Origin: Candidatus Enterousia avistercoris
Lineage (GTDB): Bacteria; Pseudomonadota; Alphaproteobacteria; Rs-D84
Direction of reading: 5' to 3'
Assembly: GCA_017694255.1 (NCBI GenBank)
Contig: JADINC010000038.1
Coordinates: forward strand, 1 to 13,339
Length of the DNA: 13,339 nucleotides
Part shown: positions 6,530 to 13,275 of the stretch, piece after piece
How the letters are laid out: each line of letters begins with the position of its first letter
Position numbering within the stretch: the first letter of the stretch is position 1
The notes under the pieces: generated by a model
Database searches by the model: none
The model's input: the letters and a program-made list of their open reading frames with translations, nothing else
What the model was told of the DNA's origin: nothing
Position numbers and translations under genes: made by a program

Positions 6530-8617
6530 ATGGCTAAGAAACTGGATGCTGCAACCAAATTATTAATTGATTCTTTACCAGAAAATTTACAAAAACTGGC
6601 AACCAACGCTATTGACGTTGGCTATTTATCCAAAATGGATTTCGATGCCGCCACCGAAGCGGACGAAGTTCCATCTGATGAACAAGACGAAGTTCTGGAT
6701 TTCTTTCAACAAGATTTAGGACTGGAAATTCTGGAAACGGACAATTTTGCCCGCGACATGGAAAAATATTACGACGATGATTCTGACGAACCATCTGACA
6801 AGACCCGCAATTTATTGAATGCGGATGCCGAACAGGTCGACGTTAATGACGACGATTATGAACATTATGCCAAACAGTTGGAACGCAGCCAAACGGGCAG
6901 TTTGGTCCTGGGGGTCCAAGATTCCGTTCAATCATATCTGAAGCAAATCGGAACTGTTCAATTGCTGACCGCCGCAGGCGAAGTTGCCATTGCCCAACGT
7001 ATAGAGGCCGCATCCCGTCTGATGGTATATGGTCTGTGCGAAAGCCCAATGACAATCCAGGCAATGCTGGATTGGTACCAACAGTTATTAAACGAAGATA
7101 TCCGTTTGCGCTATATCGTAAATCTGGAAGTAATGTATTCCAGTGATTCTGAACAAAAATCACTGGCGGCATTGTCCGAAGCATTAAAGTCCAAGGGTGT
7201 CGAACATGTAGATGAACTGGATGACGACGATTTAGACGATTTGGCCGAATCTGCCACGTCTGATGACGACGATGATGACGAAGACGAAGAAGATATCGAT
7301 GACGACGGTGTAAAGAAAGAAGATACGCCACGTGGCACATCAGGCGTGCCAATCCCTGTAATGGAAGAAGCATTAATGCCAATGGTTATGGAACTGTTTG
7401 GCAAAATAAAACGTATATTTAATAATATGCAAAAATTACAGGCTAAACGTCTGGAAAACCTGTTAACATCATCCAGACCAGACGACACATTGGAAAAGAA
7501 ATACACCAAAATGCGTCTGGAATTATTTGAACACGTCAGCAAAATCCGTCTGAACGATGATCGTATTGCTGAAATTCTGGAACAGTTAACAAAACGCGAC
7601 CAGCTGTTAATGGGATTGGAAGGTAAACTGTTGCGTTTGGCCATGGCGAACAAAATCAAACGCGAAGATTTCTTGGTCGAATACACTGGCAACGAAATCA
7701 ATCATAACTGGGTAAAGAAGTTAATGAAACACAAAAATCCTGTATGGGTTGCGTTCGCCAAAAAGCATGAAAAAGATATATTGAAAATCCAAGAAGACAT
7801 AACCGCCATTGCCCAAGAAACAGGACAACCAACGGGTGAATATAAAAAAGTCGTTGAATTGGTTCGTCGCGGCCAAACCGAAGCCGCCCGTGCAAAACGC
7901 GAAATGATAGAGGCTAACCTGCGACTGGTTATAAAGTTTGCAAAAAAGTCCAGCAATCGTGGCCTGGGGCTGGATTTCTCGGACCTGGTCCAGGACGGCA
8001 ACATTGGCCTGATGAAGGCTGTTGACAAGTTTGACTATCGTCTGGGGAACAAGTTTTCCACGTATGCCACAAACTGGATACAACAAGGCATATCGCGCAG
8101 TATCGCAGACCAGGCACGCACCATCAGAATCCCTGTGCATATGATTGACAATATACATAAAATCCAACGTGCATCACGCCAATTTATGCATAAATACGGC
8201 CGGCAACCAACCGCCGAAGAACTGTCCAAGATAATATATCTGCCGGTGGAAAAAATACACAAGGCCATGAAAGTGAACTTGAAACCAATTTCACTAGAAG
8301 CGCCCGTTGGCACCGAAGACGACAGCAGTCGCATCGAAATCATTGCCGACGAAACCGCCAAAAATCCTTTTGTATCTGCGGCACAAAAGAATCTGCGTAA
8401 AATCGTAACGCAAATTCTGTCTGAACTGGATCCAAAAGAAGAAACGGTTCTGCGCCAGCGCTTTGGGATGAGCACCAATAAAACCAGCACCCTAGAAGAA
8501 GTTGGTGAATATATCGGTGTAACGCGTGAACGAATTCGCCAAATAGAACAAAAGGCGTTGAATAAGTTAAAACATCCGACACGCGCCCGCAAATTGCGCA
8601 GCTTTCTGGAAGATTAA
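6530..8617 (+). CDS. rpoD: RNA polymerase primary sigma factor (sigma70)
   Basis: This 695-aa housekeeping sigma factor directs RNA polymerase to -35/-10 promoters. Region 1.1-like helices are near the N-terminus (1-70), and region 1.2 is DSVQSYLKQIGTVQLL (131-146). A non-conserved region carries a very acidic run (about 226-260), and region 2 runs from ANLRLVIKFAKK (462). Region 2.3-2.4 is KFSTYATNWIQQGISRSIADQARTIRIPVHM (508-538, described in part), region 3 follows, and region 4.2 is LEEVGEYIGVTRERIRQIEQKAL (655-677). It is longer than E. coli RpoD (613 aa), mostly in the non-conserved region. Relative to E. coli, Y425 is N507, W433 is N515, R436 is Q518 and T440 is S522. There is also a 2-residue insertion after NRGL (477-480). 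The SD is a G-rich GCGGGGGC at about 6518-6525. It is preceded by trcR. Confidence 0.97.
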   Translation: MAKKLDAATKLLIDSLPENLQKLATNAIDVGYLSKMDFDAATEADEVPSDEQDEVLDFFQQDLGLEILETDNFARDMEKYYDDDSDEPSDKTRNLLNADAEQVDVNDDDYEHYAKQLERSQTGSLVLGVQDSVQSYLKQIGTVQLLTAAGEVAIAQRIEAASRLMVYGLCESPMTIQAMLDWYQQLLNEDIRLRYIVNLEVMYSSDSEQKSLAALSEALKSKGVEHVDELDDDDLDDLAESATSDDDDDDEDEEDIDDDGVKKEDTPRGTSGVPIPVMEEALMPMVMELFGKIKRIFNNMQKLQAKRLENLLTSSRPDDTLEKKYTKMRLELFEHVSKIRLNDDRIAEILEQLTKRDQLLMGLEGKLLRLAMANKIKREDFLVEYTGNEINHNWVKKLMKHKNPVWVAFAKKHEKDILKIQEDITAIAQETGQPTGEYKKVVELVRRGQTEAARAKREMIEANLRLVIKFAKKSSNRGLGLDFSDLVQDGNIGLMKAVDKFDYRLGNKFSTYATNWIQQGISRSIADQARTIRIPVHMIDNIHKIQRASRQFMHKYGRQPTAEELSKIIYLPVEKIHKAMKVNLKPISLEAPVGTEDDSSRIEIIADETAKNPFVSAAQKNLRKIVTQILSELDPKEETVLRQRFGMSTNKTSTLEEVGEYIGVTRERIRQIEQKALNKLKHPTRARKLRSFLED

Positions 8618-8620
8618 CCC

Positions 8621-8649
8621 ATCGCCCCGCCATAAACACGCGGGGCGAT
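8621..8649 (+). terminator. Hairpin between rpoD and tmk, attenuator or weak terminator
   Basis: Perfect 10-bp GC-rich stem ATCGCCCCGC / GCGGGGCGAT with a 9-nt loop, followed by only TTTACA. It begins 3 nt after the rpoD stop and lies just ahead of the tmk SD, so partial termination with some read-through into tmk is likely. Confidence 0.6.
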
Positions 8650-8673
8650 TTACAATAAGCCAAAGGAGAAAAA

Positions 8674-9366
8674 ATGACACAACCCGGATACATGATTGCC
8701 GTCGAAGGCGCCGACAAAGCCGGCAAACACACACAAGTTATGAAAATTATGGACTATCTGGATTCGCGCGGAATTATGGCTGAAACGCTGGATTTTCCAC
8801 AATATAAATCGTTTTTTGGTGAAATTATCAAAAAATACCTGGGCGGGAAACTGGGCAATGGTTATGATTTGCCCGCTGAATATACTATGTTGCCGTATGC
8901 ACTGGATCGCCAGCAACAGCAACCAAAAATAACCCAATGGATAAACGAAGGCAAATGGGTGATTCTGGACCGATACACATACAGCAATTCTTTTTCTGTT
9001 GCAAAATATCCCCGCGACCAATGGGATGAAAAAATCAAATTCATGGAAGATCTGGAATTTAATCAAATGGGCATACGGCGTCCCGATTACAATATATACC
9101 TGTATCTGGATCCACAAATTTCATACAACATGCGCAATTGCGGACTGAAACCGCACCAGCACGGCGTGCCAGATAAACATGAATGTGATTTTAAATTGCT
9201 GCACAATGTATCACGTGTTTATAAATATTTGGCCCAGATGAATCCGCGTACATGGAAAGTTATTAATGAAATGACGCCATCTGGGGGGCGAATGACTATT
9301 GACGAAGTATTTGCACAATTGCGCCCTGTAATAGACGGATTAATATTTAAACAACGCAGCCGTTAA
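8674..9366 (+). CDS. tmk: Thymidylate (dTMP) kinase
   Basis: This 230-aa P-loop kinase phosphorylates dTMP to dTDP on the way to dTTP. Seen: P-loop EGADKAGKHT (11-20), the DFP element (40-42) that contacts dTMP, LPYALDR (73-79) with the substrate-binding Arg, the DRY motif (D99-R100-Y101) followed by YSNSFSVAK, and a LID-like charged stretch (about 155-185). The P-loop has His (H19) where most bacterial enzymes have Ser (GKST). The length is slightly above the usual 205-215 aa. The SD AAAGGAG lies a few nt before the ATG. It follows rpoD after a hairpin, so it may be an operon member with reduced expression. A related deoxynucleoside monophosphate kinase role cannot be excluded. Confidence 0.8.
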   Translation: MTQPGYMIAVEGADKAGKHTQVMKIMDYLDSRGIMAETLDFPQYKSFFGEIIKKYLGGKLGNGYDLPAEYTMLPYALDRQQQQPKITQWINEGKWVILDRYTYSNSFSVAKYPRDQWDEKIKFMEDLEFNQMGIRRPDYNIYLYLDPQISYNMRNCGLKPHQHGVPDKHECDFKLLHNVSRVYKYLAQMNPRTWKVINEMTPSGGRMTIDEVFAQLRPVIDGLIFKQRSR

Positions 9367-9373
9367 TAAATAC

Positions 9374-9402
9374 TTGTTATCCGGCGCGATAAATGATAAA
9401 AT
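9374..9402 (+). promoter_or_regulatory. Sigma70-like promoter upstream of the structured RNA
   Basis: A -35 TTGTTA (9374-9379), 17-nt spacer and -10 TAAAAT (9397-9402). Initiation would fall near 9409, immediately before the first hairpin (9411-9429). It starts just after the tmk stop at 9366. Confidence 0.6.
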
Positions 9403-9408
9403 AAATAC

Positions 9409-9602
9409 CGATATGGCAACGCGCCATATTGGGGTATAGCAACCCGTAATTCGAGAGCGTCGATTAACAAAAAACATACATCGACGAAAAACTCCTGTCA
9501 TCTGGCAGGAGGATGTGTGAAATATACCAAATACACCATACTATTACTCTCGAATATAGTTGCTAACCTCCTGCCACCGAAAACAAACGGTGGTATTGTT
9601 TT
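9409..9602 (+). ncRNA. Branched structured RNA with terminator-like 3' end; candidate leader RNA switch or free ncRNA
   Basis: This stretch has no coding content but is packed with complementary segments. H1 is 9411-9417/9423-9429. H2, the outer closing helix, is TAGCAAC 9437-9443 with GTTGCTA 9559-9565. H3 is ATTCGAGAG 9449-9457 with CTCTCGAAT 9547-9555. Inside H3 are H4 CGTCGAT 9458-9464/9480-9486, H5 CTCCTGTC 9492-9499/9504-9511 and H6 9513-9518/9533-9539. After it, H7 TGCCACCG 9572-9579/9588-9595 is followed by TTGTTTT, resembling a terminator. An alternative helix of 9-10 bp, 9503-9512 with 9567-9576, excludes H5 and H7. It matches no riboswitch, 6S, tmRNA, SRP or RNase P signature I could recall. 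It is either the leader of the gene at 9627 or a separate RNA of about 190 nt. Confidence 0.55.
9572..9602 (+). terminator. Terminator-like hairpin H7 upstream of the secreted-protein operon
   Basis: Stem TGCCACCG/CGGTGGTA (one G-T pair) with loop AAAACAAA, followed by TTGTTTTAAA. The 5' arm is also part of the alternative helix 9503-9512/9567-9576, so the terminator could be conditional. Confidence 0.45.
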
Positions 9603-9626
9603 AAAGCAACCGGGGGGGGCACACAA

Positions 9627-10481
9627 ATGCGAATAAAACAAATCTGGGCAATTTTATGCTTTGCGATTTTGTCCCTGTATAATGCGCATGCGGCGGATGA
9701 TACGCCCGACATAAAAACCGATATCACCAGTTCTGATTTAACAATTTTTGATTTCACAGATATCAGGGCGCGCCTGGACCCCATAAAATTGTACATAATG
9801 ACCCAAGATCCAGAGTTTGCGGAATCTTTGCATAACATGTCTGATGTTGCCCAGGTCGCAGCCGTACGTTCATGGCTGGCGGAACAATCACTGGAATATT
9901 ACTTTGAATATTATATGCAAATGTTGCGCGACGAATCTGAAAAAACAGGCCGCAGGATAAAAAAAGAAGATTTTAAATACATGGATGTTGACGAGGTTTA
10001 TTATTGGCTGGACCGTGGTGAACTGGACAACGAAGAAAAATGTTATAATTTCGAAAAACGCCTGGCGTGCGATTACCCCGATGGATTTACGAATTTTTCA
10101 ATAATATATGACAAAACAAAAGAAAAAACATTGCGCGTTGACTTTGACCGCCCAGAGCAAAACAAAACATATTCCATAACAATTTCTTTGACCAATGATG
10201 GAATAACATACGACGAAAACACGTCTAATACAAGTTCGTATTTTTTGTATATTATAACCGAAGAAACTGATTACGACGAATATTATAAATGGCAAAACCA
10301 ACAACGTGCCGATATTCGTGCCGGGATGATGATACCAATAAAATACGAAGGTGATGAAAACTCGCCATTTGCATATACTGGCACAGGATGGACCATGGAT
10401 ACCAGCAAACAATGGGCATCACAAAAGATGCCTGCCACAAAGGTGCGATCTGAATCAATGGATTGGTCATTTAAAGATTAG
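9627..10481 (+). CDS. Secreted protein of unknown function (284 aa)
   Basis: The protein opens with a clear Sec signal peptide (MRIKQIWAILCFAILSLYNAHA, cleavage after AHA at residue 22). The mature region is acidic and unusually rich in Tyr, Asp and Glu, for example SLEYYFEYYMQM, DVDEVYYWLD and EETDYDEYYKWQ. Only two cysteines remain after cleavage (EEKC and LAC, about 13 residues apart), which could form one disulfide. There are no further membrane segments and no recognisable enzymatic motif, so it is probably periplasmic or exported. The ATG is preceded by an eight-G run (9612-9619) in the SD position, and before that by the structured RNA. It ends in TAG, 9 nt before the next gene, and is evidently in an operon with it. 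Confidence 0.75.
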   Translation: MRIKQIWAILCFAILSLYNAHAADDTPDIKTDITSSDLTIFDFTDIRARLDPIKLYIMTQDPEFAESLHNMSDVAQVAAVRSWLAEQSLEYYFEYYMQMLRDESEKTGRRIKKEDFKYMDVDEVYYWLDRGELDNEEKCYNFEKRLACDYPDGFTNFSIIYDKTKEKTLRVDFDRPEQNKTYSITISLTNDGITYDENTSNTSSYFLYIITEETDYDEYYKWQNQQRADIRAGMMIPIKYEGDENSPFAYTGTGWTMDTSKQWASQKMPATKVRSESMDWSFKD

Positions 10482-10490
10482 GGTCGACAA

Positions 10491-11219
10491 ATGCGACAAA
10501 CGATATTCGCCGTTATATATTTTTTTATCCCATGCATTGCAATTTGCGCCCCAATTGACGCATTGCCACCCAGCCCATATACATCAATGTATAAACAAGT
10601 CTCTGGCCTAGAGGCTGTAATCATGTATACCAGGGCTGACGAATTGTATAACGAATATGTTGCAGCGGTTGCGCGCGAACATTCCACGGCTAACAAATTG
10701 CTAGGTGGGTTGGCCATTGGGGCGGGTGGCGTTGGGGGAATGATGCTGGCATCTGGTCTGGCGGAACAGCGCGCGGATGAAAACGCAATGCGTGACATGA
10801 CGGCATATATCGCAACATTCCGTTGTGATTATGGGGCGGGGCGAAATATCCAGGGCGGCGAAACAGAAATCATATTGCCCGCCGCAAATTTAATCGAATT
10901 AAAGAACGAATTTATAACATTGGCATCTGATGTAAAATCGCGCAAGGCAGCCTTGAACTTGCCTGATGGGATTGAATCCACTGTTATCATAGACAGCGCC
11001 ACAACAGGTTTATATGACAACGCCGCGACTGGCATAACATCTGGCGGATACGCGTCTGTTTATCGTGCAATTACGGATTCTGACAGTACGGATGCGGCGG
11101 CAATTGCTGAACAAACGGTATCCGCAGAACAAAAAACAAAAACGGGCGCAATTGTTGGGGGTGTTGGGGTTGTCGGTGGTGCGGTTGGTGATTTGATAAT
11201 AAATCGCGACAATAATTAA
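10491..11219 (+). CDS. Exported protein with two glycine-rich membrane segments, unknown function (242 aa)
   Basis: A signal peptide (MRQTIFAVIYFFIPCIAICA, cleavage near residue 20) is followed by PIDALPPSPY. Two hydrophobic glycine-rich stretches are present, residues 69-90 (LLGGLAIGAGGVGGMMLASG within it) and 219-237 (GAIVGGVGVVGGAVGDLII). Their Gly spacing resembles glycine zippers that pack membrane helices. Between them is a hydrophilic domain with one Cys (C112) and the stretch ATTGLYDNAATGITSGGY (170-187). It may be an envelope or outer-membrane-associated protein; no function can be named. The start is 9 nt after the previous stop with a weak AGGGT SD, so translation may be coupled. 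The operon ends at the terminator at 11218-11244. Confidence 0.75.
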   Translation: MRQTIFAVIYFFIPCIAICAPIDALPPSPYTSMYKQVSGLEAVIMYTRADELYNEYVAAVAREHSTANKLLGGLAIGAGGVGGMMLASGLAEQRADENAMRDMTAYIATFRCDYGAGRNIQGGETEIILPAANLIELKNEFITLASDVKSRKAALNLPDGIESTVIIDSATTGLYDNAATGITSGGYASVYRAITDSDSTDAAAIAEQTVSAEQKTKTGAIVGGVGVVGGAVGDLIINRDNN

Positions 11220-11244
11220 AAAAACGCCCAAATGGGCGCTTTTT
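11218..11244. terminator. Bidirectional terminator between convergent genes
   Basis: The hairpin CGCCCA/TGGGCG (11225-11230 with 11233-11238) is flanked by A7 on the left (11218-11224) and T5 on the right (11240-11244). It can serve the plus-strand gene ending at 11219 and the minus-strand gene ending at 11243. Confidence 0.85.
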
Positions 11245-13168
11245 ATACATGTCCTTTCAATGCAATATATATTTGTCCCAAATCTGTCTTTAACAGTGTT
11301 GCCGCCAGTTTATCAGAATTATCCGCCTGCTGGGCACCGGCCAGTATTTTATCAAAACTGCGCACAAATTGTGTTGCCTGGGACCGGAACACGGCATCAG
11401 ACTTTAACATTTCGCGAATTTGTTTTTTATCTGCGGCCGCCATCATTTTGGCCAACCACTTAGAAAATATCGTTTTATCCCCACCATGGTATTTTTTCCA
11501 TACCACATCTGGAATTTCTGCACCCGTAGCCCGCGTCAAATCCAACGTTTGTTCATGCAGTTTTTCAAACATACGTTCGCTTTGTTTCAAGAAATCTTGA
11601 CCGCTGACGCGCCCAAATGTTGCGCCCGGCGCGGTGCTGATTGCATCCATTGGCGCCGTTGCCCGCGCGACCATCATTTGTTTATTTAGCGTCTGCATGG
11701 TATTAACAGCCTTGGCATAATCAGACATTAAATCTATCATTTGTTGACGCGACTGGCCGGCCAAATCTTCTAACTTTGCCGCCGAATCTGCAACCGTAGT
11801 TGTCGATTCCGCAACAGTCGTTTTCATCAAATCGATTTTTTCATTCAACGAAGCAACAATTTTCTGTAAATTATCGCCAGTTTCCACAGAATCGCGCGCC
11901 AAATCGGGCAGGGCCGCATAGTATTTTTCTATCAATTCCGACAATGGCTGTAATTGCGCGGTCGTTTCCGCCGACATTTTTATCAGATTTGCCGATTGTC
12001 CCGACAGCTGTGTATGCGCGGTATTCATTTCTATCAATGTTTCGCGGACGCCGGTGGCCATTGCCTTAACCGATTCAGAAAATGCACCGGCCGCAGTTTT
12101 AGTATTTTCCAGTGTAGTATTCGCCACACCTGATACCGTCTTTAATTCTGATACAACAGCCGTAGCAAAATCTTTGATTTCGCCATTAAAACGATTGGTC
12201 AATGTTGCCAATTCTGTTGATATGTTTCGAATTGCGGCCTCGGTCGACGACGCAGAGCCCATCAACACTTCGACGGCATCGGTCAATTTCTGGACCTGTT
12301 TTTCCACAGATGATTCTGCCAATCGTACCTGGGCACCGACCACATTCGCCGTATTTGTTAATGTATTCATTTGGGTGGTCAGTTGTTTTTTTGCCTGTTT
12401 GCTGAACGTGTCCATCTTTTCTAAATGCTCATCCAGCAATTTATTATTCTTTGTCATAACGTCTTCATAATCACTGGCCGCCGCCTTGACGCTTTCGAAC
12501 CCTGTGGCGGTTGTTTTTGTCATTTCTTCGATTTTCTGGGTCATATTTTCATATTCTGCCGTGGCATTTTTCATCTGTTCCGCGTTCGAATCAAATTCAG
12601 ACTTTAATTGTCCCGACAATGTTTCACCCGTCATAACCCACGAATCTATATATCCCTGGATTTGTGCAATGCGTTCTGTGGTATCTTGGGACGTGGTGTC
12701 AATTTTTGACAATAACTCGTTGACTGTTGCGCTAAATTTTTCCGTCGTTGCACCAACATTATCCCAGTCTGGCGCCCCAACAACACCACGCAAATCCGAC
12801 ACAGTGTTTTCCAAACGCTGGGCCATAACCGCGATTTTTCTGGTCGCATCATCCGCCGTCATAACCAATTTGTCGTTTTGTTCACCCAGCGATTTTTTTA
12901 ATTCCTGGGCAACCGCAATTTGCCCGTTCAGCGCATCGCGCATATTATTAAACCCAGATTCCATTTTTGATATTTCATCGGCCAAAATAGTATTTAACAC
13001 ACGTACTGCATCGGCCACGCGCGCGCGTTCTGGACGCGTCATCAGCGTTAACAACGATTGCATAACCCGTTGTGATTTACGCGAAACAAAAAACAACACC
13101 GCCAACGCAACCACCAACAATCCGCCAATTGTACCGCAAATAATCCACAACATTTGAATCGTAAGCAT
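11243..13168 (-). CDS. Membrane-anchored long coiled-coil protein with conserved C-terminal domain
   Basis: This 641-aa protein has one N-terminal membrane segment (about residues 7-28, ending VSRKSQR, so the bulk is probably cytoplasmic). A very long Ala/Thr/Glu-rich helical region (about 35-500) with heptad-like spacing follows. It resembles apolipoprotein-like or chemoreceptor-like coiled coils in composition but lacks the conserved chemoreceptor tip. Residues about 522-641 form a compact, different domain: QDFLKQSERMFEKLHEQTLD, IPDVVWKKYHGGDKTIFSKWL, FRSQATQFVRSFDKIL and ATLLKTDLGQIYIAL. From memory, similar C-terminal domains occur in uncharacterised alphaproteobacterial proteins; I do not know their role. 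The start has a strong SD (AGAGGA, 13179-13174). It is transcribed divergently from the addA-like gene. A scaffold or envelope-tether role is a guess from architecture only. Confidence 0.8.
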   Translation of the reverse strand: MLTIQMLWIICGTIGGLLVVALAVLFFVSRKSQRVMQSLLTLMTRPERARVADAVRVLNTILADEISKMESGFNNMRDALNGQIAVAQELKKSLGEQNDKLVMTADDATRKIAVMAQRLENTVSDLRGVVGAPDWDNVGATTEKFSATVNELLSKIDTTSQDTTERIAQIQGYIDSWVMTGETLSGQLKSEFDSNAEQMKNATAEYENMTQKIEEMTKTTATGFESVKAAASDYEDVMTKNNKLLDEHLEKMDTFSKQAKKQLTTQMNTLTNTANVVGAQVRLAESSVEKQVQKLTDAVEVLMGSASSTEAAIRNISTELATLTNRFNGEIKDFATAVVSELKTVSGVANTTLENTKTAAGAFSESVKAMATGVRETLIEMNTAHTQLSGQSANLIKMSAETTAQLQPLSELIEKYYAALPDLARDSVETGDNLQKIVASLNEKIDLMKTTVAESTTTVADSAAKLEDLAGQSRQQMIDLMSDYAKAVNTMQTLNKQMMVARATAPMDAISTAPGATFGRVSGQDFLKQSERMFEKLHEQTLDLTRATGAEIPDVVWKKYHGGDKTIFSKWLAKMMAAADKKQIREMLKSDAVFRSQATQFVRSFDKILAGAQQADNSDKLAATLLKTDLGQIYIALKGHV

Positions 13169-13223
13169 TTATTTCCTCTCCCTGGGTTATATTCCGCGCC
13201 AAATGCGCCAAATTCATATATTC

Positions 13224-13252
13224 TTGCAGTTCTATGAAATTTATACTAGAAT
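13224..13252 (+). promoter_or_regulatory. Sigma70-like promoter of the addA-like gene
   Basis: A -35 TTGCAG (13224-13229), 17-nt spacer and -10 TAGAAT (13247-13252). The predicted start is near 13259, about 17 nt before the ATG at 13276. It overlaps the minus-strand promoter at 13268-13240. Confidence 0.55.
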
Positions 13253-13268
13253 CCAGAAAATAAAGCAA
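13240..13268 (-). promoter_or_regulatory. Sigma70-like promoter of the coiled-coil gene
   Basis: On the minus strand there is a -35 TTGCTT (13268-13263), a 17-nt spacer and a -10 TATAAA (13245-13240). The predicted start is near 13233, giving a leader of about 65 nt that contains the SD. It occupies almost the same DNA as the divergent promoter. Confidence 0.5.
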
Positions 13269-13275
13269 GACCAGA

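Noticed and set aside
7111..7701. Minus-strand frame with long serine runs opposite rpoD.
   Set aside because: The Ser runs are the antisense of the Asp/Glu codon run of the sigma factor; there is no SD, and rpoD fully explains the region.
9409..9602. Considered whether the structured RNA is 6S RNA, tmRNA, SRP RNA, RNase P RNA, a hammerhead ribozyme or a retron msr-msd.
   Set aside because: The branched fold is unlike the single long hairpin of 6S. The conserved RNase P, SRP and hammerhead core sequences were not found, no tag peptide or tRNA-like ends are seen, and no reverse transcriptase follows.
12054..13157. Several plus-strand frames opposite the coiled-coil gene (for example 12486-13157).
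   Set aside because: They are mirror frames of a repetitive Ala/Thr/Glu-rich gene with a strong SD and consistent family-like C-terminus; they show no motifs or start signals.
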